Shown here one piece after another: positions 8,156-17,182 of a DNA stretch of 64,000 nt (its first letter is position 1; every line of letters starts with the position of its first letter). The stretch covers positions 186,001 through 250,000 of the forward strand of contig NZ_JARXVT010000002.1 in the NCBI RefSeq assembly GCF_029892845.1, written 5' to 3'. The notes below the pieces were generated by a model. It saw nothing but the letters and a program-made list of their open reading frames with translations, had not been told where the DNA came from and did not search any database. Position numbers and translations under genes: made by a program. Origin of the DNA: Aurantimicrobium minutum (GTDB taxonomy: Bacteria; Actinomycetota; Actinomycetes; Actinomycetales; Microbacteriaceae).

Positions 8156-9439
8156 TTAGAGTGGTGCACCGCGGTCAGCCATAAAGGGCTCGGGGTCAAT
8201 ACCGTTGAAAGCGGGGCTGTCGTGAACCTCGAAGTGAACGTGGCAACCAGTCGCAAGACCAGTGGCACCAACGCGAGCAATGAGCGTGCCGGGGCCGACA
8301 GTGTCGCCGTAGCCAACTTCAATACCACCAGAGGTGACGTGGCCGTAACGTGTACGGATACCGCCACCGTGGTTAATCTCCACCATGTAGCCGTAACCGC
8401 CACCGATTGCGCCGGCATAGGTCACGCGACCACCAGAGGCGGCATAGATTGGTGAGCCACAGCCCGCGGCAAGGTCTGTTGCGTTGTGGAAGGAACCAGT
8501 CCAGCCCACACCGGGAATGTAGAAGTTATCGCGAGGACCCCACGAGCTCGAGATGTATCCATTGGGAACCGGGTGGGTCCACCCTGCACCCGAAACGGAA
8601 ATGCCTCGTGCCGCTGCTTCAGCAGCTGCGCGCTCAGCAGCGATACGTGCAGCCTCGGCAACACCCGCCTCATAGCCAGCAACCGTTGCCGCGGTGGCGT
8701 CTTGCAGCGCAGCAAGCTGAGCTTGCATGATCATCTGCTGGTTTTCGCTCTCGGTTAGTTTTGCCTGAGCAGCTTCCTGTGCAGCAGTTGCAGCGGTGAA
8801 AGCTGCCTCAGCTTGTGCACGAAGTTCATCACGTGCCTTGAGAGCAACCTTGGCCTGCTTCGACAGCGAAGCAGCCTCGTTCTGTGCTGTCTGGGCGGTG
8901 GCATAAATGGCGTTCGATCGTTCCGCGAGCTTACTCATACTGCCGAGCTTGCTCAGGAGTTTGTCTGCACCGTCTGAGGTCTTCTCCATCAGCAGATTCA
9001 TGCTGAGATCACTACCGCCGGAGCGATACAACTGAGCAGCGAGACGACCAGCCTGGGCAGCTGCAGCATCTGCTTCTGCCTGGCTCTTCGTTGCTTGAGC
9101 TTCGAGCTGACCTGCGGTCTGTTCGGCTGCGCCGAACTTCTTCATGGCAACGCCGTATTCTTCACCCTTTTTCGTAGCTTCAGCTATGGCAGCTTCCGTC
9201 TCCGCTTGGAGCTGGGCGATGAGGCCTTGAATCTGAGCAATCTGTGCCGTCTTCGCAGCCTCATTACCGCGAGCGTTTTCCACGTCAGCCCAGGAGGGGT
9301 AATCAGTTGCCGAAGCAGACTGAGATACCACGACGCCAGAAACCAATCCTGCGATCGCGATGACAGCGATGGCCAGATAGGTCCGCGAATTACGCAGCAA
9401 CAAGACGGACGCCTTGGGCGTTCCTTCGGTGCTTTTCAT
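8156..9439 (-). CDS. M23 peptidase with N-terminal coiled coil
   Basis: Secreted or membrane-anchored cell-wall endopeptidase. The 427-aa protein has a hydrophobic segment near residues 20-43 (LAIAVIAIAGLVSG, ending in a SASA cleavage-like site), an Ala/Glu/Gln-rich coiled coil (about 50-265), and a C-terminal LytM/M23 domain. The zinc ligands are visible: H and D in FHNATDLAAG, and the HxH in GCHVHFEVH. It resembles EnvC/NlpD-type proteins, with active rather than degenerate zinc residues. An AGGAGAAG ribosome site precedes the ATG. It faces ppa across the interrupted terminator. Confidence 0.92.
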   Translation of the reverse strand: MKSTEGTPKASVLLLRNSRTYLAIAVIAIAGLVSGVVVSQSASATDYPSWADVENARGNEAAKTAQIAQIQGLIAQLQAETEAAIAEATKKGEEYGVAMKKFGAAEQTAGQLEAQATKSQAEADAAAAQAGRLAAQLYRSGGSDLSMNLLMEKTSDGADKLLSKLGSMSKLAERSNAIYATAQTAQNEAASLSKQAKVALKARDELRAQAEAAFTAATAAQEAAQAKLTESENQQMIMQAQLAALQDATAATVAGYEAGVAEAARIAAERAAAEAAARGISVSGAGWTHPVPNGYISSSWGPRDNFYIPGVGWTGSFHNATDLAAGCGSPIYAASGGRVTYAGAIGGGYGYMVEINHGGGIRTRYGHVTSGGIEVGYGDTVGPGTLIARVGATGLATGCHVHFEVHDSPAFNGIDPEPFMADRGAPL

Positions 9440-9598
9440 TCACTTCTCCTGTTGCATATAGGCACGGTCTCTTCGACAGTAACAAGCGAACTTGGAGAAA
9501 GCTGGGAAGGCTCTCCGAGCCTGTGGATACCTCGATTGGCGAACCGCACGCATTTTCCCTATGCTTATCTCTCGGTAGTTGCTTTATCTCTACTTCTT
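9440..9598. other. Intergenic region before the tRNA cluster
   Basis: No gene seen. It must hold the M23 promoter and leader (minus) and the tRNA promoter (plus). I looked for a c-di-AMP (ydaO-type) riboswitch, often found before such peptidases, and did not find a convincing match. Confidence 0.4.
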
Positions 9599-9674
9599 GG
9601 CCCCATCGTTTAGCGGCCTAGGACTCCGCCCTTTCACGGCGGCAACACGGGTTCGAATCCCGTTGGGGTCACCA
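9599..9674 (+). tRNA. tRNA-Glu (TTC)
   Basis: Acceptor stem GGCCCCA pairs with TGGGGTC (one G-T). The anticodon loop CTTTCAC gives TTC, the T-arm ACGGG/CCCGT surrounds TTCGAAT, and CCA is encoded at 9672-9674. First of three tandem tRNAs. Confidence 0.97.
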
Positions 9675-9703
9675 AGATGTAGGATGAACTGATTACCAAG
9701 TAA

Positions 9704-9777
9704 GGCCCTGTAGCGCAGTTGGTTAGCGCGCCGCCCTGTCACGGCGGAGGTCGCGGGTTCAAGTCCCGTCAGGGTCG
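9704..9777 (+). tRNA. tRNA-Asp (GTC)
   Basis: Acceptor stem GGCCCTG pairs with CAGGGTC, and the anticodon loop CTGTCAC gives GTC. The T-arm GCGGG/CCCGT is standard apart from a G-T end pair. CCA is not encoded (the following bases are CGG), unlike its two neighbours. Confidence 0.97.
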
Positions 9778-9783
9778 CGGATG

Positions 9784-9804
9784 CCCTTCTTCGGAAGGGT
9801 TTTT
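9784..9804 (+). terminator. Intrinsic terminator after tRNA-Asp
   Basis: CCCTTC, loop TTCG, GAAGGG, followed directly by five T. Ends the Glu-Asp tRNA transcript. Confidence 0.85.
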
Positions 9805-9828
9805 CATCTAAGCGGCTAGTTTGCTTAG

Positions 9829-9904
9829 GGCTCTGTAGCTCAGTTGGTAGAGCGCACGACTGAAAATCGTGAGGTCACGGGATCGACGCCCGTCGGAGCC
9901 ACCA
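9829..9904 (+). tRNA. tRNA-Phe (GAA)
   Basis: Acceptor stem GGCTCTG pairs with CGGAGCC, the anticodon loop CTGAAAA gives GAA, and CCA is encoded at 9902-9904. Its last part, from the anticodon stem on, is repeated exactly at 20217-20270. This marks the gene as the integration site of the heme island. Confidence 0.97.
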
Positions 9905-9906
9905 CC

Positions 9907-9930
9907 AAACCCCCGCTTGCGCGGGGGTTT
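9907..9930 (+). terminator. Intrinsic terminator after tRNA-Phe
   Basis: AAACCCCCGC, loop TTGC, GCGGGGGTTT, then TAGATTTT. Seven GC pairs extended by A-T pairs. Confidence 0.85.
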
Positions 9931-9977
9931 TAGATTTTCTGTCGGATGTATCAGTAGCAGATTTCAGAGCTTCCTGC

Positions 9978-11081
9978 TTACTCTGCGCTGGCCTCGGCTA
10001 TGACTTTGAGTTCACGTCTCAAATTAGGGCAACACCCCGCCGCACATTGGCTTGGCCAAGGTCCCAGAGGTGAGAGTGCTTGAGCAGCAGCTCCGTTAAC
10101 CCGTTCCAGGATGAGATCCGCGATACCGTCTGTGAAAGCAAGACTGCTCCCAGGAGTGGTGACGCGAGCAAAATACATCCCCAGCTCTGACGCAGTTTCC
10201 TGTGCTTCGTTGTCGAGATCCCAAATTACTTCAACGTGGTCGCTCACAAAACCGATTGGAACAACGATGACGCCTTTCTTTCCCGATGCGTGAATATCCC
10301 GAATAGCGTCGTTGACGTCAGGTTCGAGCCAAGGTATCTGTGGGGAGCCACTGCGAGATTGATAGACGAGCTGCCATGACACCGAAGAAACTCCTAGATC
10401 AGAATGGACTTTATTCATCACTATTTCTGCAGCAGCAAGATGTTGAGCTTCATAAGCTCCACCTGGCTTTTCAAAGGTTTCTCGCAAAGCTGGTGGTCCA
10501 CTCGTTTCACCCATGGCATCTGGAATGGAATGGGTGGCAAACATGACGTCGATTTCTGAATAATCTAGGCCGTCCTTGACCATTGCTTGGAGTTTGTCCT
10601 CAAGGTCTTCAATAACAGGCTGGAGGAAACCTGGGTGATCAAAGTAGTGACGCACTTTGTCGATGACCATTTTGCCGACGAGGTCATTGTCCGCCAGGGC
10701 TTGATAGAGGTTCTCTCGATATTGTCTGCACCCTGAGTAGGACGAGTAAGCGCTCGTGACCCACGCAAGAACGCGACGGTGGCCGTTGTCATACATTTCC
10801 TTGACGACATCAGCAAAGAACGGTGCACTGTTGCGATTTCCCCAATAGATCGGGAGATCAATCCCTCGTTCGGGGAACCTCTCCCTCATCGCGGCAAGGA
10901 GAGCACGGTTTTGTTCATTGATGGGGCTGACGCCACCCAGAGCTAGGTAGTGGTGCGAGACCTCTTCTAGCCTTTCTCGTGGAACACCGCGACCGGCGGT
11001 GACGCGCTCGAGATAGGGCATCACTTCGTCAGGACCTTCGGGTCCGCCAAAGGATGTGAGGAGTATTGCGTCGTAGGTCAT
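9978..11081 (-). CDS. hemH: Ferrochelatase (coproporphyrin III type)
   Basis: Inserts Fe2+ into coproporphyrin III in the Gram-positive pathway (CpfC), judged from the HemQ and CgoX partners next door. The 367-aa protein has the N-terminal LLTSFGGPEGPDEVMPYL, the catalytic His within FATHSIPDAM, and an invariant-like Glu in VSDHVEVIWDL. The C-terminal CAAGCCPNL cluster plus the internal SGCRQYREN supply the cysteines that ligate a 2Fe-2S cluster in actinobacterial enzymes. It overlaps hemQ by four bases and is the last gene of the minus-strand heme operon. Confidence 0.95.
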   Translation of the reverse strand: MTYDAILLTSFGGPEGPDEVMPYLERVTAGRGVPRERLEEVSHHYLALGGVSPINEQNRALLAAMRERFPERGIDLPIYWGNRNSAPFFADVVKEMYDNGHRRVLAWVTSAYSSYSGCRQYRENLYQALADNDLVGKMVIDKVRHYFDHPGFLQPVIEDLEDKLQAMVKDGLDYSEIDVMFATHSIPDAMGETSGPPALRETFEKPGGAYEAQHLAAAEIVMNKVHSDLGVSSVSWQLVYQSRSGSPQIPWLEPDVNDAIRDIHASGKKGVIVVPIGFVSDHVEVIWDLDNEAQETASELGMYFARVTTPGSSLAFTDGIADLILERVNGAAAQALSPLGPWPSQCAAGCCPNLRRELKVIAEASAE

Positions 11082-11764
11082 GAGAAGTTCTCGGCAATCT
11101 GTGTCAGTTCAACGTTACGGCCGGTGAAAAAGGGAACTTCTTCGCGGACATGCATTCGAGCTTTGGTGTATCGGAGGTCGCGCATCATGTCGACAATTTC
11201 GTGAAGGTCTTCAGATTCGAGAGCAAGCAGCCACTCGTAATCTCCGAGAGCAAAAGACGCCACCGTGCTGGAAGTGATGCCTTCGTATTTGTGACCAGCA
11301 ACACCGTGTTCGACGAGCATCTCACGACGCTCCTCTTCAGGAATGAGATACCAGTCGTAAGAGCGCACGAAGGGATACATGCACAGCCACTTCTTTGCTT
11401 CCTTTCCCAACATGAAGCCGGGCACGTGAGTCCGATTGAACTCTGCAGGACGGTGAAGTCCCATTCCAGACCAGGTGGATTCAAAGTGTTTGCCGAATGC
11501 AAGGTGGGAGAACTCTTTGAGAGCATCTTGAACTTCTTCTGCAGAGCTGGCATGTATCCACAACAGCAAGGCTGTATCTCCACGGAACCCTCGAATGTCG
11601 TAAGTTCCACGCAAGGTGAGGTCACGGGCAGTCAAGCTCGCAACCCATTCGGTGAACTCTGCTTGGGCAGCTTCCGGCAGAGCGACGGGACTCATCATGC
11701 GATATGACGTCCAGTTTGTGTATCGAATGGTGTCGTTGATGGTGTCGAATTTTGTTTCTGTCAC
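11078..11764 (-). CDS. hemQ: Coproheme decarboxylase
   Basis: Converts coproheme to heme b using H2O2, the last step of the coproporphyrin-dependent pathway (ChdC). The 228-aa chlorite-dismutase-like fold shows the family stretch KWLCMYPFVRSYDWYLIPEEERREML, which contains the catalytic Tyr region, and TVASFALGDYEWLLALES. It overlaps hemH and the upstream oxidase by four bases each, so the three final enzymes are made in step. Confidence 0.95.
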   Translation of the reverse strand: MTETKFDTINDTIRYTNWTSYRMMSPVALPEAAQAEFTEWVASLTARDLTLRGTYDIRGFRGDTALLLWIHASSAEEVQDALKEFSHLAFGKHFESTWSGMGLHRPAEFNRTHVPGFMLGKEAKKWLCMYPFVRSYDWYLIPEEERREMLVEHGVAGHKYEGITSSTVASFALGDYEWLLALESEDLHEIVDMMRDLRYTKARMHVREEVPFFTGRNVELTQIAENFS

Positions 11765-13116
11765 GGGGTCATCCTTTGATAGTGATCACGAGTAATGCCA
11801 AGTAGTCCGTTTCCGGAAATGTAGGAGCCACACAGTTCGACATCGAGTTTTTGTGCAGTGTTTAGGAGTTGCTCTTGTTGGGCCTTGGCTGGAGTACTTG
11901 CTTGATAAAGCGAACCGGGCCAATGCTGAACTACCGCACTGTGAATAGTCGCGTCGTCAATTTGATAAAGCTGGGGAAGGTCTTCCTGGGCTAGAGAAAT
12001 GAGATCACCCTCAGGAAGAATTCCGTCGCGGCCATAACTCAGGCGAATGAGATGGTGATGCTCTGGCAGGGCATTGTCCACCCATTCCCACTTGGCATTC
12101 ACGTGAGTTGATGCCTTTGCGGTCACGTCACTGTTCTCTGACATGAGCGCGCCACTACCGAGGGGGAAGGAATCCAGCTGGGTCGATTCGACCAACAAAA
12201 TCACTAGTGCAACATCGACGGAATGAGTCTCCGGTGTTGCAAGTTCAGCAACTACTTCTTGACTGTCACAGGACGTGAGGACGTGTAAAGCAGTACTGAT
12301 TCCGGTTGCAATAGTCAGGTGGGTGCTGACGAAGGCTCCGTTACTCGTTTCACAGCGCCACTGGTCATTCTCCTGCTGGACACTGGCTACTTTGCTGTTG
12401 AAAGAGAACCAAACTTTCTTGCTCACCAAAAGTCGATAGAGCTCAGCGACGAGAGTGAACATGCCGCCATCAAGACTTGCCACAGCGGCTCCAGGACGCG
12501 GCTGGGAGGCGCGAATTTGTCGTGCTGCCAAACACAGAGATCCTGTTTCTCTCAGAGCTCGCAGAAGTGCGGGAATTGTGGATTCGGCCGACAGCGTGTG
12601 CGCTGACGAACCGTGAACCCCGCTAAAAAGAGGATCGACTAACTTGTCAACAAACTCAGAACCGAGACGTGTCTTAACCAATTCCGCCACGCTCACACCC
12701 TGCAGCTCACCGACTGGTTGTGCATCTAAGCGGCGAGCTTCTTCCAGTCCCTGCGGAGAAATGATGGAAGCGAGCTCGGGGTCCTCAAGTGAACTCGGGA
12801 TCCCTAAAACACCATGTGGAATCGGATACCGAAGCGTCGGGGAGGCAACGATGCGCGCATCAGTTCGCTGGGGGGAAACGATGTGATCGTTCAAACCCAA
12901 TTCATCGAGCAGCTGCAGGAAGCTCTCCCCGGCGGTTGAAAACGCTTCAGCGCCAGCATCGATATCAATCTCGCCAATAGTGACGGGTGCAATCAGTCCA
13001 CCAGCGTGCGCTTCTTTCTCGAGAACTACAACCGTTTCGCCACGGGAAGTCGCCCGAAGCGCTGCCAGCATGCCGGAAATCCCGGCACCAATGACGACCC
13101 GATCTGTTTGAATCAT
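11761..13116 (-). CDS. hemY: Coproporphyrinogen III oxidase (FAD, CgoX/HemY)
   Basis: FAD-dependent six-electron oxidation of coproporphyrinogen III to coproporphyrin III. The 451-aa protein starts with the dinucleotide fold VVIGAGISGMLAALRA and VVVLEKEAHAGG, followed by IDAGAEAF, and ends with a second FAD contact region YISGNGLLGI. Older annotation would say protoporphyrinogen oxidase (HemG/HemY). Given the ferrochelatase and HemQ neighbours, the coproporphyrin role is more likely. It overlaps hemE by four bases. Confidence 0.93.
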   Translation of the reverse strand: MIQTDRVVIGAGISGMLAALRATSRGETVVVLEKEAHAGGLIAPVTIGEIDIDAGAEAFSTAGESFLQLLDELGLNDHIVSPQRTDARIVASPTLRYPIPHGVLGIPSSLEDPELASIISPQGLEEARRLDAQPVGELQGVSVAELVKTRLGSEFVDKLVDPLFSGVHGSSAHTLSAESTIPALLRALRETGSLCLAARQIRASQPRPGAAVASLDGGMFTLVAELYRLLVSKKVWFSFNSKVASVQQENDQWRCETSNGAFVSTHLTIATGISTALHVLTSCDSQEVVAELATPETHSVDVALVILLVESTQLDSFPLGSGALMSENSDVTAKASTHVNAKWEWVDNALPEHHHLIRLSYGRDGILPEGDLISLAQEDLPQLYQIDDATIHSAVVQHWPGSLYQASTPAKAQQEQLLNTAQKLDVELCGSYISGNGLLGITRDHYQRMTP

Positions 13117-14192
13117 GTTGTTGTGCGGTGGATGTATTCAGTAATTCGGGTGAGCACGTCTGGATCTGTTTCAGGGGGAACACCATGGCCCAGATTCACC
13201 ACATGACCAGGAGCATTCAAACCAGAGGCGATAACTTCATCTATGTGTTCTGCCAACGTCTCCCAGTTTGCTGTCAACAGTTCTGTAGAGATGTTGCCTT
13301 GGAGAGGAACCTTGTTAGTGAAAAGTGCTGAAGCACGCTCTAGATCAGTGTTGGAATCGATACCCATCACAGTTGCACCTACTTCATGCATAGATTCCAA
13401 GAGTGACTCTGTTCCTACGCCAAAGTGAACGCGCGGAACCGGAACTCCATCCTTGTCAACGAGTAGTGCAAGCTGTGAAAACAATCGTTCTGAATAGGGC
13501 TTGGCAAATGTTTCATATTCATCCGGGCTCAGACGTCCTGCCCAGCTATCAAAAACTTGGAGTGCGCTCGCACCTGCAACGACCTGTGCGGAGATGAACT
13601 GTGCAGTGATATCTGCACACCAGTTCAAAATCTGAGCCCACAGCTCAGGCTGGTTTCGCATCATCTCTCTGGAATGGGGGAGCTCTTTCGACGGACCACC
13701 CTCGATGAGATAGGAGGCAAGAGTAAAGGGAGCTCCACCAAACCCAATCAGGGGAGTTGAAGCTAGTTCCTTCACAAGCATGCCAACAGCAGTTGTGATG
13801 GGAGCAAAAGCGTCGCCATCAATCAGGCGCAACGCATCGGCGGCTTCTTTGGTTCGCACCGGATTCTCCAACACAGGACCTACACCTGGCTTGATATCAA
13901 CATCTAGACCAGCAAGTTTGAGGGGGATCACAATGTCGGAGAAGAAGATAGCGGCGTCCACCCCATGGCGTCGCACGGGTTGCAGAGTGATCTCGACAAC
14001 CAGTTCAGGAGTGAGGCAGCTATCTAGCATCGCGATGCCTTCGCGCAACTTGCGATACTCAGGTAGCGAGCGACCCGCCTGACGCATGAACCATACGGGC
14101 AGAGGAGAGGTGCGGTGACCGCGCATGTTCAACACCAATAAAGATGCGCCAGTTGCGCCGGTGTTTAGTGGGTGTTCCGCGGGTAGATTCAC
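13113..14192 (-). CDS. hemE: Uroporphyrinogen decarboxylase
   Basis: Decarboxylates the four acetate side chains of uroporphyrinogen III. The 359-aa protein has the diagnostic PVWFMRQAGRSLPEYR signature near residue 30, IGFGGAPFTLASYLIEG in the middle and NLGHGVPPETDPD near the end. The start is a GTG at 14192. First gene of the minus-strand operon hemE-hemY-hemQ-hemH, divergent from hemA across a 62-bp gap that holds a perfect palindrome. Confidence 0.96.
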   Translation of the reverse strand: MNLPAEHPLNTGATGASLLVLNMRGHRTSPLPVWFMRQAGRSLPEYRKLREGIAMLDSCLTPELVVEITLQPVRRHGVDAAIFFSDIVIPLKLAGLDVDIKPGVGPVLENPVRTKEAADALRLIDGDAFAPITTAVGMLVKELASTPLIGFGGAPFTLASYLIEGGPSKELPHSREMMRNQPELWAQILNWCADITAQFISAQVVAGASALQVFDSWAGRLSPDEYETFAKPYSERLFSQLALLVDKDGVPVPRVHFGVGTESLLESMHEVGATVMGIDSNTDLERASALFTNKVPLQGNISTELLTANWETLAEHIDEVIASGLNAPGHVVNLGHGVPPETDPDVLTRITEYIHRTTT

Positions 14193-14226
14193 AGGCTCAT
14201 TCTCTAGAGCGGAGAGGCCAGAAAAG

Positions 14227-14241
14227 CTGACACAGTGTCAG
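14227..14241. promoter_or_regulatory. Palindromic operator between hemE and hemA
   Basis: CTGACAC-A-GTGTCAG, a perfect 7+1+7 palindrome 13 bp before the hemA ATG and 35 bp before the hemE start. In so short a divergent region one bound protein could control both operons. The binding protein is unknown; the TetR regulator at the end of the cluster is a candidate. Confidence 0.55.
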
Positions 14242-14254
14242 AAGCCCAGTTGTT

Positions 14255-15520
14255 ATGTTGAGCTTTGTGGCACTCGTCTTTATAGGAACCGACTTCCACG
14301 ACACCCCGTTAACAGATCTCGAGAAGTTTGAAGCAGCTTCGGCGCAGGTGTTAAACACCTTGAGTCCGCATGATTCTTTTCTTGAAGGGGTCGTCGTGTT
14401 GGCGACCTGTAACCGTTTTGAGATTTATTTTGAGGCGGAGTCATTTCACGACTCCATGGACTATGTCACCTCTGCGGTAGCAACTGCATTAGGCGTTTCT
14501 TCCGAGGTAGTCACGTCCATGTTGAAGGTTCTCTACGGCGATAGTGTTCCGCAACACCTGTTCTCTGTTGCCGCGGGACTTGAGTCCATGATTGTTGGCG
14601 AGGAAGAAATATCTGGGCAGGTCAAACGCTCACTTTCTCTGGCTCATCAGCGGGGCTATGTTTCTAAAAACTTGAACCACTTGTTCCAAAACGCGGCCTC
14701 GGTTGCCAAAGCAGTTACGACTGAAACCGGTCTGGGAGCTTCTGGGCGTTCGGTCATCACGACGGCACTGGATGTGGCCTCTGAAGAGTTGGGCGGGATT
14801 GCAGGTAAGTCGGTCCTCCTCATTGGCACGGGCGCCTATTCCCGAGTAGTTTCTGCGGCGATTCAGAGGCAGGGCGTAGACAACATCTTTGTGTACTCAC
14901 GTGCGGGACGGGCTGAGAAGTTTTCAGAAAATCATGAAACAACTCCCGTGAGCAAAGAGCAACTCGTTCAGGTCATGGCAGAGGTAGATCTCGTCATCAG
15001 CGCAAGTGGCGCTCCTGGGTATGCCGTCGATGTAACCCTTGCCCAGGAAGTCCTCGCCTACAGATCGGGCAAGTCAGATTTAGTGCTTATCGATGTCTCA
15101 CTGTCGAAGGATGTTGCGCCGGAGGTGTCTCAGCTCGAGCAAATGAGTGTGATTGATCTTGAGCAGATTAAGCATCGGGCACCTCAAGAACACATTGAAT
15201 CTGTCCTCACCGCGCGAGAAATCATTCATACTGCTGTGACTGATTTTGAAAACAGCATGGCGTCACGAAGTATCGATCCTGTCGTTGCCGCACTTCGTTC
15301 ACACATCGGCCTTTGGGTTGATGAAGAGATTGAAAGTGTGAGGCGAAAGTCCGGCAATTCAGCTGCCGAAGAAGTGCAGAAGTCCCTTCGCAAAGTCACA
15401 AATGCCATCTTGCATGCACCGTCTGTAAAGGCCAAAGAGCTCGCTGTTGATGGCAATCACGATGACTACATCAATGCTGTTCGGCTTCTTTTTAATATCG
15501 AGGTGAACGAAGGTGGCTAA
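14255..15520 (+). CDS. hemA: Glutamyl-tRNA reductase
   Basis: NADPH-dependent reduction of Glu-tRNA to glutamate-1-semialdehyde, the committed step of C5-pathway heme synthesis. The 421-aa protein has the catalytic cysteine in VVLATCNRFEIYFE, the SMIVGEEEISGQVK signature, an NADP fold (SVLLIGTGAYSRVVSAAI) and a C-terminal dimerisation helix. First gene of the plus-strand operon. No strong Shine-Dalgarno is visible and the operator lies almost on top of the start, so tight control is likely. It overlaps hemC by eight bases. Confidence 0.95.
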   Translation: MLSFVALVFIGTDFHDTPLTDLEKFEAASAQVLNTLSPHDSFLEGVVVLATCNRFEIYFEAESFHDSMDYVTSAVATALGVSSEVVTSMLKVLYGDSVPQHLFSVAAGLESMIVGEEEISGQVKRSLSLAHQRGYVSKNLNHLFQNAASVAKAVTTETGLGASGRSVITTALDVASEELGGIAGKSVLLIGTGAYSRVVSAAIQRQGVDNIFVYSRAGRAEKFSENHETTPVSKEQLVQVMAEVDLVISASGAPGYAVDVTLAQEVLAYRSGKSDLVLIDVSLSKDVAPEVSQLEQMSVIDLEQIKHRAPQEHIESVLTAREIIHTAVTDFENSMASRSIDPVVAALRSHIGLWVDEEIESVRRKSGNSAAEEVQKSLRKVTNAILHAPSVKAKELAVDGNHDDYINAVRLLFNIEVNEGG

Positions 15521-16439
15521 ATTACGCGTGGGCACGCGAGGCAGTCTTCTCGCCCTCACCCAGACCCGACTTTTTACCTCCCAGCTATGTCAGAAGCATC
15601 CTGATCTGGAGATTGAAGAAGTCCTCATACAGACACAGGGTGACATCAGCACCGAACCGCTCAATCAATCAAAGACCCCGGGCCTGTTCGTCTCTGCCTT
15701 ACGTGATGCTCTCCTTTCTCATGAGGTCGACTTCATCGTGCATTCCATGAAAGATCTCCCCGCCCAGCCCTTCCCGGGAATCGAGACTGCATGCATCCCC
15801 CTCCGTGAAGATTCGCGTGATGGGTTCGTGAGTCGAGGAAATATCCCTCTTATGCAACTGCCTGCAGGGGCTGTCGTTGGGACGTCTTCACCACGACGTG
15901 CGGCACGTATTCGGCAGTTGCGAACAGATCTGACCGTGACCTCCATCCGCGGAAATATCGACACAAGAATTGCCAAAGTCGAGCAGGGCGAATTTGATGC
16001 CACGTTACTCGCCATGGCAGGGCTAAACCGTATTGGGCGGGCTGATGTGGTCTGCGAAATATTTGAGAACACCGACTTCATTCCGGCAGCAGGACAGGGC
16101 GCATTGTCAATTGAATGCCGCTCGGAAGACGCTTATGTCCGAAAGCTTCTCGCTGTTCTCGATGATGAGGAGACCCGACTTCTTGTCGCAGCGGAACGTC
16201 ATGTCTTAGTCGGATTGGATGCCGGTTGTGCCACAGCAATTGGGGCATGGGCTTTCTGGGAACAAGGAACCCTCATCCTTCGTGCAGAGTTGTCCGTGGA
16301 AAGCACGGGAGAGTCTCAACGGGTTGAACTCAGTGCTGAACTAGGTCTTGATGAGTGCCCACGGGCACAAGAATTAGGCCTCGAGATTGCTTCCCGCTTG
16401 AAGGCAAGTCCTATCGCAGAGCGGGTGGCTTGGAAATGA
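15513..16439 (+). CDS. hemC: Porphobilinogen deaminase
   Basis: Polymerises four porphobilinogens to hydroxymethylbilane on a covalent dipyrromethane cofactor. The 308-aa protein has LRVGTRGSLLALTQT at the start, the VHSMKDLP motif, SSPRRAAR, and GLDAGCATAIGA with the cofactor-bearing Cys. It starts inside hemA and overlaps hemD by four bases. Confidence 0.96.
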   Translation: MAKLRVGTRGSLLALTQTRLFTSQLCQKHPDLEIEEVLIQTQGDISTEPLNQSKTPGLFVSALRDALLSHEVDFIVHSMKDLPAQPFPGIETACIPLREDSRDGFVSRGNIPLMQLPAGAVVGTSSPRRAARIRQLRTDLTVTSIRGNIDTRIAKVEQGEFDATLLAMAGLNRIGRADVVCEIFENTDFIPAAGQGALSIECRSEDAYVRKLLAVLDDEETRLLVAAERHVLVGLDAGCATAIGAWAFWEQGTLILRAELSVESTGESQRVELSAELGLDECPRAQELGLEIASRLKASPIAERVAWK

Positions 16440-17182
16440 GCATACTCCTCATCCGTGCAAACAGAAATGACGTTGATCAGGCTGCACTTGACGTGCATGG
16501 TGTCGAGAGCATCGTCGATCCCTATCTGAGCATTTCCAAAGTTAACAATCCTGGAGGGATCGCTCGACTGCGTGAAGCGTTGATTGCACCGGGCAGCAAA
16601 TGGCTCGTGGTGACCTCGACAAATGCCCTGTCTTTTTTTCAAGCAGAACTTAATCCTGGCGAACTTGAGCAGATTATTCAGACAGCGCCTGATCTCAATT
16701 TCGCAGCAATCGGCGCACAAACCGAGAAGCTGCTCAATGACCTCGGTGCTCACAACGTACTTCGTGCAAGCGAGGCAGATTCAGACTCACTGGCTTCGGT
16801 GATTGCGAAAACAGAGCCTTGTCCTGTCATCATCCCCTCGAGTTCTATTGCCATGAAGTCACTTTCCCGAACTCTGATCACACATGGCTTTGAGCTTGTG
16901 GAAGAAGTGATTTATGCGACTGAAGCCGTTACACATTTCCCCACGTCTGTGAAACAGATAGCCAACGGACAGATTTCAGGAGTGCTGCTTCGCTCCCCGA
17001 GTGCTGCTCGTGCCTTTGTTGATTTCAACGGGGTAGTAGACCTTCCTGTCTTTTGTGCTGGGCGCACAACTGCAGCGCAGGCGGGGGTGCTAGGTCTCTC
17101 CGTTTCCGCAGTGTCAGTCGACCCCAGCCCTGAAACAGTTGCCCTGACCATCTCCGAATATCTGAAAGCACACAGCTCATGA
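16436..17182 (+). CDS. hemD: Uroporphyrinogen-III synthase
   Basis: Closes hydroxymethylbilane with inversion of ring D. The family is poorly conserved, so the call rests on position between hemC and hemB, length (248 aa) and a two-lobed layout: MSILLIRAN at the start, WLVVTSTNALSFF in lobe one, VLLRSPSAARAFVDF and FCAGRTTAAQAGVLGL in lobe two. The ATG at 16436 overlaps the hemC stop (ATGA); the frame open further upstream is not used. It overlaps hemB by four bases. Confidence 0.9.
   Translation: MSILLIRANRNDVDQAALDVHGVESIVDPYLSISKVNNPGGIARLREALIAPGSKWLVVTSTNALSFFQAELNPGELEQIIQTAPDLNFAAIGAQTEKLLNDLGAHNVLRASEADSDSLASVIAKTEPCPVIIPSSSIAMKSLSRTLITHGFELVEEVIYATEAVTHFPTSVKQIANGQISGVLLRSPSAARAFVDFNGVVDLPVFCAGRTTAAQAGVLGLSVSAVSVDPSPETVALTISEYLKAHSS

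Noticed and set aside
9440-9598. c-di-AMP (ydaO-type) riboswitch before the M23 peptidase
   Set aside because: Position is typical but the conserved core segments are not present by eye.
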